Source of the DNA: an uncultured Acidimicrobiales bacterium
GTDB lineage: Bacteria > Actinomycetota > Acidimicrobiia > Acidimicrobiales > SHLQ01
Direction: 5' to 3'
Length of the DNA stretch: 47,777 nt
Assembly (NCBI GenBank): GCA_938002955.1
Contig: CALLAA010000110.1
Span: 1-47,777, forward strand
In this document: one piece after another, positions 23,319-32,248 of the stretch
How positions within the stretch are numbered: the first letter of the stretch is position 1
Layout of the letters: each line of letters begins with the position of its first letter
Translations under genes and position numbers: made by a program
Notes under the pieces: generated by a model
The model's input: only the letters and a program-made list of their open reading frames with translations
Database searches by the model: none
What the model was told of the DNA's origin: nothing

Positions 23319-24248
23319 ATGACCGCACCGATTCGCTTTTCTGCTTCTCTCGGGAAGATCCCCACCGATCAAATCATCGCGACCGCCCAGCGCGCTGAAG
23401 AACTCGGCTACTACTCGGTCACGATTCCCGACCATCTCGACGATCAGCCCGCCCCGCTCATTGCGCTCACGGCCGCTGCGGCGTCGACGTCGACCATCCG
23501 GTTCTTGCCGCTCGTGCTCGCAAACGACTACCGCGAGCCCGTCATCTTGGCCAAGGAGCTCGCCACGATCGATGCGCTGTCGGGCGGCCGCCTCGAGGTC
23601 GGCTTAGGCGCAGGCTGGATGACCGCCGATTACGACTTTGCCGGTATCGAGAACCTCTCCCCCGGCACGCGGATCCGTCGACTCTCCGAATCCGTCGACA
23701 TCATCACCGCGCTGATGGCCGGCGAGCAGGTCGACATCGACGGCGAGTTCTATTCGGTGCACGGCACGCTCGGCACGCCCCATGCTGTACAGCCCGACGG
23801 GGTAAAGGTCATGCTCGCCGGCGGTAAGCAAAAGATGCTGACGCTCGCCGGGGAAAAGGCTGACATCATCGGGATCAACCCAGGGTTGACAGCGGGTGTC
23901 ATCGATGAACGGGCTGGCCGTGACGCCACGTTGGAACGCACCGACCAAAAGATTGAGTGGGTGCGTGACGGTGCCGGCGAGCGGTTCGATTCGCTCATCT
24001 TCCAGACACGCATTCACCTCGCCATGATCACCGACGACCGAGAGGCGGTGGCCCAGGAGATGGCGCCGTTGCTCGGCATCTCGGCCGAAGAGGCGCTGGC
24101 ATCGCCGCACGCACTCGTCGGCAGCGTCGACCAGGTCGTCGACGAGGTGCAGCGCTGGCGAGACCGGTGGGGCTTCTCCTACGTCTCGATCAATGCGGAA
24201 ATGCTCGAAGACTTTGCTCCTGTTGTAGAAGCGTTGAACGGCCGCTAG
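23319..24248 (+). CDS. LLM-class F420-dependent oxidoreductase
   Basis: A 309-residue luciferase-like TIM-barrel protein. N terminus PIRFSASLGKIPTDQIIATA, then YYSVTIPDHLDDQPAPLIAL and the signature SGGRLEVGLGAGWMTADYD near 90-108. These are typical of TIGR03621-like F420-dependent enzymes of actinobacteria. It would move hydride between F420 and an unknown substrate. ATG 23319 fits the family N terminus. A TACATT 7 nt before the ATG could be a -10 element giving a leaderless message. Its last 59 bp overlap the GMC oxidoreductase gene on the other strand. Confidence 0.88.
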   Translation: MTAPIRFSASLGKIPTDQIIATAQRAEELGYYSVTIPDHLDDQPAPLIALTAAAASTSTIRFLPLVLANDYREPVILAKELATIDALSGGRLEVGLGAGWMTADYDFAGIENLSPGTRIRRLSESVDIITALMAGEQVDIDGEFYSVHGTLGTPHAVQPDGVKVMLAGGKQKMLTLAGEKADIIGINPGLTAGVIDERAGRDATLERTDQKIEWVRDGAGERFDSLIFQTRIHLAMITDDREAVAQEMAPLLGISAEEALASPHALVGSVDQVVDEVQRWRDRWGFSYVSINAEMLEDFAPVVEALNGR

Positions 24249-25824
24249 TTCGTTCGAGCTCACCGAGGTGACGTGCGAGGCGCACCGCCAGCGCCACGAT
24301 CAGCAACGTTGGGTTGAAATGCCCGCTCGTTGGAAACGTTGAGCTGCCCGCGATGAAGAGATTCTCGATGCCGTGTACTCGGCAGTCAGCATCGACGACA
24401 CCGTCGGCTGGAGCGGTGCTCATGCGCGTCGTCCCCGACGGGTGCTTCATGTCGATCATGTCAAGGTGATCCTGGCCATCGAGAAGATCGCTGGAGAACG
24501 TGGTGATCCCAATCGACTCGACCGCATTGCGAAACAACTCATGCATCCGATGTTGTGAGCGGCGGGTGGACTCACCGATTCGCCAGTCGAGCGATACGCG
24601 CGGCAGACCAAAGCGGTCGAGATTGCGATGATCCACCGTCAAGCGGCTCGCCCGATCCGGTTCGTGCTCCATCTGATCGACCACGACAAACTTCGTGGGT
24701 GTTGCACGTCCGGTGCTCAGCCGAGCGAATTCCGGCACGTGACGACCCATGGTGACGAGGTCGCAAGCAAGCTCCCGACCTTCGCTGCGATCACGCGCTC
24801 CGAGCCGTCCCCGTATCCGCTTGTAACTGTCGAAGCCGTCGCTGGTCTGCTCGTCGCACACCAGATAGCCATGCATGCTGTGGTTCAGGAGCTCCTCCGA
24901 GCGCTGCATTGCCTCGGGGAACACCAGCCGCAGCTGCGTGAGGCCAAAGGGCCCGTCGACTCGTTCGTCGAGAAACGAGACGGCATTGCGTTGGGCTTGG
25001 GTTAGTCCGCGCAGGTCGATACGCGCATGTCCCTCGCCGCGAGGATGATCGAGATAGTAGCGACCCACGTTGTCGTGCTGGTTGCCGATTCCCGTGTCGA
25101 ATCGGTCGTTGGACGCGAGGAGCAGGCGGGCGTTCTCGATGCCCCCGGCAGCCAAGACAAACTGCGATGAGCGAACAACGAAGGTGCCCCCGCCCGGCCC
25201 AACGACGCGAACGCCAGTCACTCGTGACGACTCGTCGACGATCAAACGCTGCGCCGTCGCGTGCGTCAGGGTCATGACATTCCGAGACCGTTTGAGCAGC
25301 GGTTTCGCTGCCTTGCCCATGTCTTGGGCCCCCGACCACAGGAAGGGTTGCAACTCGACCTGATCGCCGGCGAAGGTTCTGATGGTCTCGTTCGTTGGCC
25401 ACCGTGAAAGATCGAACGAGTCGAAATGTGGGACCTCGAGAATGCTGGCGGCTTTGGGATACCACTTGTTGAGTTCGGAGAACTCGATTGGCCAACCGCT
25501 CTTTGGAACCCACGGCCGAGGCGCGAAGTCGATCGCGTCAGGGAGCGCGATCCGCCCGAACCACAGATTTGTGGACCCGCCGAGCCACCGGCCCCGATCC
25601 TCGATGGGGTTTCTGGTCCAATCGCCGCGCTGCTCGATCTGGAAGCTGTCGGCCTCGGCCTCGGTGTCTCGCTTCTGACCGCCCGCTTCGAGCATGATCA
25701 CGCGGGTGTTGGACCCGTCCAGGCAGCGCGCCAAGGTGATCCCTGCTGCCCCGCTTCCGATCACGCAAATGTCGGTGGTCAGAGTCTCGTCTACGGCAAC
25801 ACCCTCTGCCGAACGAATCGCCAT
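24190..25824 (-). CDS. GMC-family FAD-dependent oxidoreductase
   Basis: A 544-residue flavoprotein. The FAD Rossmann motif is ICVIGSGAAGITLARCL (about 20-36). RWLGGSTNLWFGR follows, and the C-terminal block HPSGTTRM...GVVDADCRVHGIENL...TSGHFNPTLLIVALAVRLA matches the GMC_oxred_C family of sugar/alcohol oxidases. It probably oxidises a sugar or other alcohol. It is 3 nt downstream of a DegT-type aminotransferase, so an oxidation-then-amination route to an amino sugar is a reasonable guess. The last 59 bp lie antisense to the end of the oxidoreductase gene at 23319. ATG 25824 is the natural start. Confidence 0.88.
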   Translation of the reverse strand: MAIRSAEGVAVDETLTTDICVIGSGAAGITLARCLDGSNTRVIMLEAGGQKRDTEAEADSFQIEQRGDWTRNPIEDRGRWLGGSTNLWFGRIALPDAIDFAPRPWVPKSGWPIEFSELNKWYPKAASILEVPHFDSFDLSRWPTNETIRTFAGDQVELQPFLWSGAQDMGKAAKPLLKRSRNVMTLTHATAQRLIVDESSRVTGVRVVGPGGGTFVVRSSQFVLAAGGIENARLLLASNDRFDTGIGNQHDNVGRYYLDHPRGEGHARIDLRGLTQAQRNAVSFLDERVDGPFGLTQLRLVFPEAMQRSEELLNHSMHGYLVCDEQTSDGFDSYKRIRGRLGARDRSEGRELACDLVTMGRHVPEFARLSTGRATPTKFVVVDQMEHEPDRASRLTVDHRNLDRFGLPRVSLDWRIGESTRRSQHRMHELFRNAVESIGITTFSSDLLDGQDHLDMIDMKHPSGTTRMSTAPADGVVDADCRVHGIENLFIAGSSTFPTSGHFNPTLLIVALAVRLARHLGELERTSGRSTLLQQEQSLRAFPH

Positions 25825-25827
25825 CGA

Positions 25828-26967
25828 CTATCCGAGTCGTTTCAGCAGCAATTGAAAGGCGGGAGTTGGCAACTCTGGGGCGAGCTCGACCGTGCATGTA
25901 CGGGCGAGGATCTCGAGCGTACGAGCGCATGTGTCGTCGTCGTAGCTGACGTCGCGATCGTTCCATTGGTATGGATCGAGCCTCGGATGCTGTGGATGCT
26001 TGGACAGGATCGATTGCCAGTTCGTGTACACGTGGCGGCCGGTGTCGACGAGACGCCGAGCACCTTTCGTCTCGCCAAACCGTGCCGCATGGTCGGGGTC
26101 GTCGAATGCGATCGCGATCCCAACGGCCCCGGCCGGGTCGTGGTGCATGGCTATTCGCATTCCGGGGTCGTTGAGTTCATCGATTCGGTCAGCGACCATG
26201 GCTCGCCGTTTGCGCCGTAGTGCCATCTGCTTGTCGAGACGCTTCACCTGTGGACGCAGAATCGCCGCGGAGAGTTCGGGCATTCGAGAGTTCACGCCGA
26301 CGAAGGCTGGTTCGTCGAGGTCGAATTGTTCGGAGCGCTGATAGCTACCCACGTCGTGGTACATGCCCGCTCTTGCGTAGTACTTCGGGTTGTTGGTGAT
26401 GAGCGCGCCGCCCTCGCCGCAGCGAATGTTCTTGTGTTGGTTAAAGCTGAATACGCCAATGTCACCAATCGACCCGGTTGGGCGTCCTCGATGGGTCACA
26501 CCGATCGCCTGACAGGCGTCCTCGATCACGACCAGGTCGTGCTCCTTCGCGATCGCGGCAATCGCGTCCATATCTGCCACGAGGTTGAGCATGTGGACGG
26601 GGATGATGGCTTTGGTGGCATCGGTCATTCGCGCCTTGATATCGATTGGATCGATGGTCAGGCTCTCGTCGACGTCGACCAGGATCGGCACCGCTCCGAC
26701 CGAGATCACCGCTGCTGCGGTCGACACCCACGTGTAGGCCGGTACGAGCACTTCATCCCCCGGGCCGATCTGGGCTCCCACGAGGGCACAGATCAGTGCG
26801 GACGTCCCGCTGTTGAGCGCCAGTGCGTTCGCTGACCCCATCCATGACGCAAGCTCGTTCTCGAACTTCGTCGTCTCTGAGTCCCCCGCCGTGTAGTACC
26901 TGGCGAGGTCTCCCCGCCCGAGGACGCGGACCGCTGCGGCGATCTCGCGTGGTCCAATAACAGCCAT
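25828..26967 (-). CDS. DegT/DnrJ/EryC1/StrS family PLP-dependent aminotransferase
   Basis: A 379-residue enzyme of the sugar aminotransferase family. Features include NSGTSALICALVGAQIGPGD (cofactor phosphate region), VLVPAYTWVSTAAAV, VIEDACQAIG (Asp binding the PLP ring nitrogen) and the internal aldimine Lys in FNQHKNIRCGEGGAL. It would aminate a keto-sugar, usually nucleotide-linked, for a surface polysaccharide or a secondary metabolite. It is the first gene of a two-gene operon with the GMC oxidoreductase. The 201-bp gap upstream (26968-27168) ends in hemD and shows no clear element. Confidence 0.93.
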   Translation of the reverse strand: MAVIGPREIAAAVRVLGRGDLARYYTAGDSETTKFENELASWMGSANALALNSGTSALICALVGAQIGPGDEVLVPAYTWVSTAAAVISVGAVPILVDVDESLTIDPIDIKARMTDATKAIIPVHMLNLVADMDAIAAIAKEHDLVVIEDACQAIGVTHRGRPTGSIGDIGVFSFNQHKNIRCGEGGALITNNPKYYARAGMYHDVGSYQRSEQFDLDEPAFVGVNSRMPELSAAILRPQVKRLDKQMALRRKRRAMVADRIDELNDPGMRIAMHHDPAGAVGIAIAFDDPDHAARFGETKGARRLVDTGRHVYTNWQSILSKHPQHPRLDPYQWNDRDVSYDDDTCARTLEILARTCTVELAPELPTPAFQLLLKRLG

Positions 26968-27168
26968 GATGTTCCTCCGAAATTACTGCGACCCGCCCGC
27001 ATCAATTGCGGTGTCATGCTTGCTCAACCGTGTTCCCCAAGGGTCCACGAAGGCAGATAGACCATGCCCGCCAGCGGGTTTCACCCGCCGTCTCGGAATT
27101 GTTTTCCCCACCCATTTGCCATAGTAGACACGATCTCGGCGTCGCGCCGAGCCGATCGTGCCCGTGCG

Positions 27169-27885
27169 TTAGAGCAGTTCCAGGATGGCGTTGAGGGTCG
27201 GCTCGGGGGCGATGGTGATATCGAATCCGGCCGCGAGCGCAGACGCCGCCGTAACGCCGCCGATGCAAACGGCAGCAGTAGGTCTCACACCGACATGCGT
27301 CGTATAGCGGTCGACGGCGGATGGCGAAGCAAAAACGACCGTGTCGGCTTCCTGCGCAGCGAGTACCGCATCGGGGTCGAGCTCGGGCATCACGTTGCGG
27401 TAGGCGGCGACCGTCTGCACCTCGACACCCCGTTCGACAAGCCCGTCAGCCAGCACGGTTCGGCCGGACTCTGCCTGGGCAATGAGCACCCGACCGTGAA
27501 TGGTGATCGTGTCGAATGCCGAGAGCAGGCCTTCCGACGATGCAGCGTCGGGTCGAAGGTGGACCGTCCATCCAGCAGCCTCAAGAACGGCGCCCGTTCC
27601 GCTCGCGATCACCGCGATCGAACACGCTCCGGGGGTGAGCAGTGCGGCTTCAGCGTGCTCGACAACGCGCCTCGCTCCATTCGGAGAGAGCACGACGAGC
27701 CAGTCGCCTTCTCGAAGCTCGGCGAGAGCATCTCGTAGTGCTGCACCGTCGTCTTCGGGTTCGACGATCTCGAGCAGCGGCAACTCGATCGCCTGGCCGT
27801 CGCGTTCACGAATCGCAGCGACGAGCGGCGCGGCCTGGGGTACTGCCCGAGTGACCACGATCCGCCGACCGCCGAGGTTCGGCAT
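27169..27885 (-). CDS. hemD: Uroporphyrinogen-III synthase
   Basis: A 238-residue protein that closes hydroxymethylbilane into uroporphyrinogen III. The family is weakly conserved. Visible are the start GRRIVVTRAVPQAAPLVAAI, an LSPNGARRVVEHA segment, the VYR-like QTVAAYRNVMPE and VVFASPSAVDRYTTHVG. Its assignment is secured by position: its ATG follows the hemC TAA with no gap. No hemB follows directly. Confidence 0.9.
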   Translation of the reverse strand: MPNLGGRRIVVTRAVPQAAPLVAAIRERDGQAIELPLLEIVEPEDDGAALRDALAELREGDWLVVLSPNGARRVVEHAEAALLTPGACSIAVIASGTGAVLEAAGWTVHLRPDAASSEGLLSAFDTITIHGRVLIAQAESGRTVLADGLVERGVEVQTVAAYRNVMPELDPDAVLAAQEADTVVFASPSAVDRYTTHVGVRPTAAVCIGGVTAASALAAGFDITIAPEPTLNAILELL

Positions 27886-28773
27886 TTAGACCAGCCGGGC
27901 CCGAAGATCTGCGGCGAGGCCTCGGCCCATCGCCTCACCGTCATCGCCAACACGTGAGTCGACAAACACGACCTCAGCTCCATCGGACAACATGGCGGTG
28001 AGTTCGACTCGGTCGACTCCGTCCTCACTTACGATGACGCCATAGGCTCCTGCGGGAAGGTCGCAGTCGCCACCGAGTTCCATCAAGAAGGCCCGCTCTG
28101 CATCGAGCACCCGATGGGCCACCGGATCATCGATGGCGGCGAGCGCAGCGATTGTGGCGGCGTCATTGGACCGACACTCAATTGCGAGCGTTCCCTGACC
28201 GACCTGGGGCAGCATCTGTCCAATACTGAGCCGATCGACGACGTCGGGGGTGCGGCCGAGGCGATCGAGCGCGGCCGACGCCATCACGATCGCGTCGAGA
28301 TCGCCGCCAGCCGACTTGGTCAGGGCGAGCCGGGTATCGATGTTTCCGCGGATTTCGACGAGTTCGATGTCGGGTCGTAGCGCAGCGAGTTGGACCTGCC
28401 GGCGAATCGACCCCGTGCCGACACGGGCACCGTCGGGCAGGTCCCCAAGCGTGCACCCAACGAGCGCGTCTCGCGAATCGGCGCGACCGGGGACCGCACA
28501 TATCGTCAAGCCGTCGGGAGTGAGTGCGGGTAGGTCCTTGGCCGAATGCACCGCAATGTCAGCCCGGCCGTCGAGCACCGCAGCTTGCACCTCTTTGACG
28601 AAGACCCCTTTGCCACCGATTTCGTGGAGCGGCGTGACCTTGTCACGATCACCAGCGGTCGACACCACGAGCGGCTCGACGACACCAGTGCCCGCAGCTG
28701 CGACGAGATCGGTGACGTGGTCGGTTTGCCAACGGGCAAGAACGCTGCCTCGGGTTGCTGCTCGGATTCGCAC
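27886..28773 (-). CDS. hemC: Porphobilinogen deaminase (hydroxymethylbilane synthase)
   Basis: A 295-residue enzyme that joins four porphobilinogen units. It shows IRAATRGSVLARWQTDHV, GGKGVFVKEVQAAVLDG, DIAVHSAKDLP with the catalytic Asp80, GSIRRQVQL and the dipyrromethane cofactor Cys237 in ELGGDCDLPAG. Length is normal. It lies 9 nt after hemA and is followed immediately by hemD. Confidence 0.96.
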   Translation of the reverse strand: MRIRAATRGSVLARWQTDHVTDLVAAAGTGVVEPLVVSTAGDRDKVTPLHEIGGKGVFVKEVQAAVLDGRADIAVHSAKDLPALTPDGLTICAVPGRADSRDALVGCTLGDLPDGARVGTGSIRRQVQLAALRPDIELVEIRGNIDTRLALTKSAGGDLDAIVMASAALDRLGRTPDVVDRLSIGQMLPQVGQGTLAIECRSNDAATIAALAAIDDPVAHRVLDAERAFLMELGGDCDLPAGAYGVIVSEDGVDRVELTAMLSDGAEVVFVDSRVGDDGEAMGRGLAADLRARLV

Positions 28774-28782
28774 GAGATCAGC

Positions 28783-30039
28783 CTAGGTGTCGATATCGAA
28801 GAGGTCCTGCAGCGCTTCAGCCAGTCGCTCTCCGCGAGCGGTTCCGGCGGAGTCTCGAAGTTGAGACATAGGCCGGTGGAGCAGCTTGTTGAGTAGTGCC
28901 TTGGTGGCAGCATCGATGTGGGCTTTGGTGTCCTCGTCGACCGAATTCCCGATGCGGGCGAGTTCGGCGGTACGTAGGGCCTCGACGTCGCGGCGAAAGG
29001 CTGCGGCGAGGGGCTCGACCTTTTCGGCCGTGGCGACGGCCATGAACCGAACGACCTCGTCGTCGATGACCGACCGAACTGCGTCGATCTCGCCTCGGCG
29101 TTCGGCGCGGCCAGCCTCGGCAAATTCGGTCAGGTCTTCCATGTCGAGCAGCGTGACGCCAGGAATTTCACCAGCGGCGGGATCGACATCGCGTGGAACG
29201 GCAATATCGACGATCAGCAGCTTGCGCTTAGGCCGAGCGGTCATGATGCTCTGCAACGTGTCGTGATCGATCATCAGTGCGTTGGCACCGGTACCGGTGA
29301 GCAAGACATCGACATCTTCGATGACCGACGCGAGTTCGCTGAGCGGAGCGACATCGCCGCCGACCCGTTCGGCGAGACCAGCAGCACGTTCAACGGTTCG
29401 GTTACAGATAACGATTCGACGGGTACCGGCGTCGCGAAGCGCGACGGTCATGCCTTCGCTCATCTCGCCAGCGCCGAGCACGCAGATCGCTTTGCCGTCG
29501 AGGGTTCCGAGCGCATGAGTTGCCATGGCGACAGCTGCGCGAGACACCGACGTGATGTTGCGAGCAATGCCGGTAGATGCCCGGACCTTTCGGCCAGCCG
29601 TGCACGACGCAGAGAAGAGCTTGGCGAGCGACGGCCCAACAACGCCAGCGGTGTGCGCTTTGTCGTAGGCGGTGCGGACCTGTCCGAGAATTTCGGTCTC
29701 GCCGAGTACGGCGGAGTCGAGGCCAGAAGCAACGCCGAACAGGTGGCGAGCTGCGTCTGCGTCGTGATGCGCGTAGAGGTGGTCGGTGAATGCCATGGTG
29801 GGCAGTCCCGAGTGCCGAGCGAGCGCATCGCGCACGTCGCCGTAGGCGGGGTGAAAGCGTTCGGCCCGAATGTAAATCTCGGTCCGGTTACACGTGGACA
29901 GAACGACAGCTTCGGAGATGTCTTCCGATGCGGTTAGGTCGTCAAAGAGCTTCGGCAACCGCTCGTCGTCGATGGCCAACTTCTCGAAGTCATCGATCGG
30001 AATCGATCGCTGATTCACTCCTATGACGACTACAGACAT
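28783..30039 (-). CDS. hemA: Glutamyl-tRNA reductase
   Basis: A 418-residue first enzyme of the C5 heme pathway, reducing glutamyl-tRNA to glutamate semialdehyde. The nucleophile is Cys50 in VVLSTCNRTEIYIR. The NADPH domain has ICVLGAGEMSEGMTVALRDAG, and a C-terminal helical dimerisation domain follows (about 310-415). It is the first hem gene of hemACD and lies 130 bp after the M1-like peptidase gene on the same strand. Rex control of this block is suggested by gene order. Confidence 0.96.
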   Translation of the reverse strand: MSVVVIGVNQRSIPIDDFEKLAIDDERLPKLFDDLTASEDISEAVVLSTCNRTEIYIRAERFHPAYGDVRDALARHSGLPTMAFTDHLYAHHDADAARHLFGVASGLDSAVLGETEILGQVRTAYDKAHTAGVVGPSLAKLFSASCTAGRKVRASTGIARNITSVSRAAVAMATHALGTLDGKAICVLGAGEMSEGMTVALRDAGTRRIVICNRTVERAAGLAERVGGDVAPLSELASVIEDVDVLLTGTGANALMIDHDTLQSIMTARPKRKLLIVDIAVPRDVDPAAGEIPGVTLLDMEDLTEFAEAGRAERRGEIDAVRSVIDDEVVRFMAVATAEKVEPLAAAFRRDVEALRTAELARIGNSVDEDTKAHIDAATKALLNKLLHRPMSQLRDSAGTARGERLAEALQDLFDIDT

Positions 30040-30134
30040 GCGGCGGGACTCTCACGTTTGGCTACGGGAAGTGTATCCACTAACAGGATCACGTTGATTC
30101 AGAAACCCTGCCAAGTCCCACGGGCTTCCAAATT

Positions 30135-30150
30135 GGTGACTTCGTTCACT
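30135..30150. promoter_or_regulatory. Crp-like half-symmetric site upstream of hemA
   Basis: G-GTGA-CTTCGT-TCAC-T keeps the GTGA-N6-TCAC core of Crp/GlxR sites, 96 bp upstream of the hemA start. Close by, CGCAAATTTGCG (30156-30167) is a perfect 12-bp palindrome next to the peptidase stop codon. A Crp-family gene is present at 41920. Function is unproved. Confidence 0.35.
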
Positions 30151-30169
30151 CGGACCGCAAATTTGCGAC

Positions 30170-32221
30170 TTACGCAGCGAGACGCACGTCGTCTATCGAC
30201 GGTTCGCTCGAGGACGTCGCGCGGCGACTGCGAACGACAACCACGCCTGCGAACAGTACGAGCATCACCGAGGCGCCGGCTCCGATCTTTGCCCACAGGA
30301 TGCGTTCGGCCCCAACGGCTGCTGCTCGGACGAGCGTCACGTCGACACCGGACCGAGCAGCCGCGATCTGTTCGACGTCATCGATCGCAAACGCTGCTTC
30401 AGCACCAAGGCTGAACGAAATCAAGCTGTTGTCGCCGAGCCCCCACCGCTCCTCACTCGTTCGTTCTCGCTCGACGATGGCACGCACGGCTTCAACATCG
30501 GCCATCGACTGGACCTGCTGGTTGAGCATGTCGAGCGCACCGGCATAGTCGGGTTCGGACTGTTCGTATCTGGCGCGGGCTGCATTGGACAGTTCGAGGT
30601 TGGCGCTAGCGGTCGCGTCGGCGACGTCGCGATATCGGTCCTGAACCGCCTCGGCGTCGTCGAGGAGTGCAACGGCGGTGTCGAACCGCCACGCTTCGAG
30701 CGCCGATCGCAGGTCGTCGGGGATTCGCCACGCGAGATCTTGGGAAACGAACTGGTCGTAGCGATCCCGCACCTCCCGGCGACGCTCGAGCTGTTCGATG
30801 TGCGATTCGCCGAGAACGTAGTCGACGAAGAGCGCTTCGATCTTGGCCTCATCCTCGGCATCGACGTGCATTGCGGCCAGGTCGAACAGTCGACGCCAGT
30901 CGTTTGGCTTGTTCGTGAGTTCGGTTTCGTCGTCGCCCGGATACGCGGTCGTGTGCGCATCTGCCGCAGCGATGACCTGCTGCATCCCGTCGCGGTCGAG
31001 CAGGTTGTAGAGCTCGTGCATCACGTACCACGCAGTGTCGTATCCGTACGCCTCCTGAGCGAGGAAGGTTTCATCGCTGACCCCACCAACACCGTTGCGA
31101 CCCCACCCGAGCAGCGGCGTCGCGGCGGGACTCTGAGTGTTGGGTATTCCGGGCAACCGTTCGAGGTCCCAGCCAAGTTCGTTCATGGCCCGCCAGGTGT
31201 ACTCCTCGGCGAGCCCTTCAGATACCCATCGCTCCACGAAGAGGTCTCGATTGAACCACGCATGGGTGAGTTCGTGCATCATCACCGTCTGATCGAGTTC
31301 GTTCCCGATCTCGATCGAGGTGTCGGCCGGGTTGTACCAACCGCCGTAGCCATAGAAGTACGGGGTTACCGACTCGGTGATCTCGAGTGTGTCCTGGTCG
31401 GGAATTGGCAGGCCGATGAGCGACTCGAGCTCGGGGAGGCCGACGCTGATCGTCTCCTTCGCGAACGTTGCCCACGCAGCATCGCCGGGCCAGCTGTGGA
31501 GTTCGATCGATTGGCCGGCCACGCTGAATGTGGTTGCTTCGAGTTCATCGTCGACGGTCACCGTGACGTAGGCGAACAGGTCTTCGGGGCGGGCGAAATC
31601 CCGCGGCGCCCATTCGATGTAGTCGTCGTTCAGCCCGGTACGCCGAAGCAGCCCGCCGAACTCATTGAGGTCGGCCTCTTCGGGAACCCGCAACAACAAC
31701 GAACCCGTACCAGGGTCGGAGAACGACCACAGCGGGAAGGCGTGGAACGCAGGATTGGAGAAGAAGAGGCCATCGTCGCGAATCTCGCCGCGTGGGAGTG
31801 TGTAGCTGACCGTGAAGCTGCGGCTTTGGCCGGAACGGAGCTCCGAGGGCAGTCGAACGGTTCGTATCTCGAAGTCTTCGTCGACCGCTTCACCGGTGCT
31901 CGACAGCGTGCTCCCTCGGCTCGTGATCCGAAGGTCTTCGGCGCCGATGGGCACGATGACGATGTAGGTGTCGAAGTACGAGTAATAGATCGTGTTTCCG
32001 CTGCGGCGTTCTCGAGACGTGTTGGTCATGACCGCCTCGGTGACCACCTGCACCCCGTCCTCGGTGATCGTAAAGACGGTGTCCTCTGCGTATGACAGTC
32101 CGTCGACCTGCGCGCCAGCGGTCGCTACGCCCGTTACGAGCACGCCGAATAGCACTGTGAGCACAGCCAGAAAACGCATCCCCAACAGTTTCGGAGCTGA
32201 CCCGAGGGCCCTTGATGACAA
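30170..32221 (-). CDS. Membrane-anchored M1-like (gluzincin) metallopeptidase
   Basis: A 683-residue exported protein. Signal peptide about 1-37 (RFLAVLTVLFGVLVTGVATAGA). A beta-rich domain follows (about 40-245), then a gluzincin domain with MMHELTHAWF (His316, Glu317, His320) and WVSEGLAEE (Glu335). The spacing from the second His to this Glu is 14 residues, shorter than the 18 usual in M1 peptidases. Alpha-helical repeats follow (about 440-610). One C-terminal transmembrane helix (GAGASVMLVLFAGVVVV) with a basic tail would leave the enzyme outside. It sits 27 nt after rex and before hemA, so it is probably co-transcribed with rex. Its substrate is unknown. Confidence 0.82.
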   Translation of the reverse strand: MSSRALGSAPKLLGMRFLAVLTVLFGVLVTGVATAGAQVDGLSYAEDTVFTITEDGVQVVTEAVMTNTSRERRSGNTIYYSYFDTYIVIVPIGAEDLRITSRGSTLSSTGEAVDEDFEIRTVRLPSELRSGQSRSFTVSYTLPRGEIRDDGLFFSNPAFHAFPLWSFSDPGTGSLLLRVPEEADLNEFGGLLRRTGLNDDYIEWAPRDFARPEDLFAYVTVTVDDELEATTFSVAGQSIELHSWPGDAAWATFAKETISVGLPELESLIGLPIPDQDTLEITESVTPYFYGYGGWYNPADTSIEIGNELDQTVMMHELTHAWFNRDLFVERWVSEGLAEEYTWRAMNELGWDLERLPGIPNTQSPAATPLLGWGRNGVGGVSDETFLAQEAYGYDTAWYVMHELYNLLDRDGMQQVIAAADAHTTAYPGDDETELTNKPNDWRRLFDLAAMHVDAEDEAKIEALFVDYVLGESHIEQLERRREVRDRYDQFVSQDLAWRIPDDLRSALEAWRFDTAVALLDDAEAVQDRYRDVADATASANLELSNAARARYEQSEPDYAGALDMLNQQVQSMADVEAVRAIVERERTSEERWGLGDNSLISFSLGAEAAFAIDDVEQIAAARSGVDVTLVRAAAVGAERILWAKIGAGASVMLVLFAGVVVVRSRRATSSSEPSIDDVRLAA

Positions 32222-32248
32222 TTTTGGCCTGTTGTCAGGCGGTCGGCG

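Noticed and set aside
30740-32095. A 451-codon open frame on the plus strand
   Set aside because: It lies entirely antisense to the M1-like peptidase, whose signal peptide, HExxH site and membrane helix are clear.
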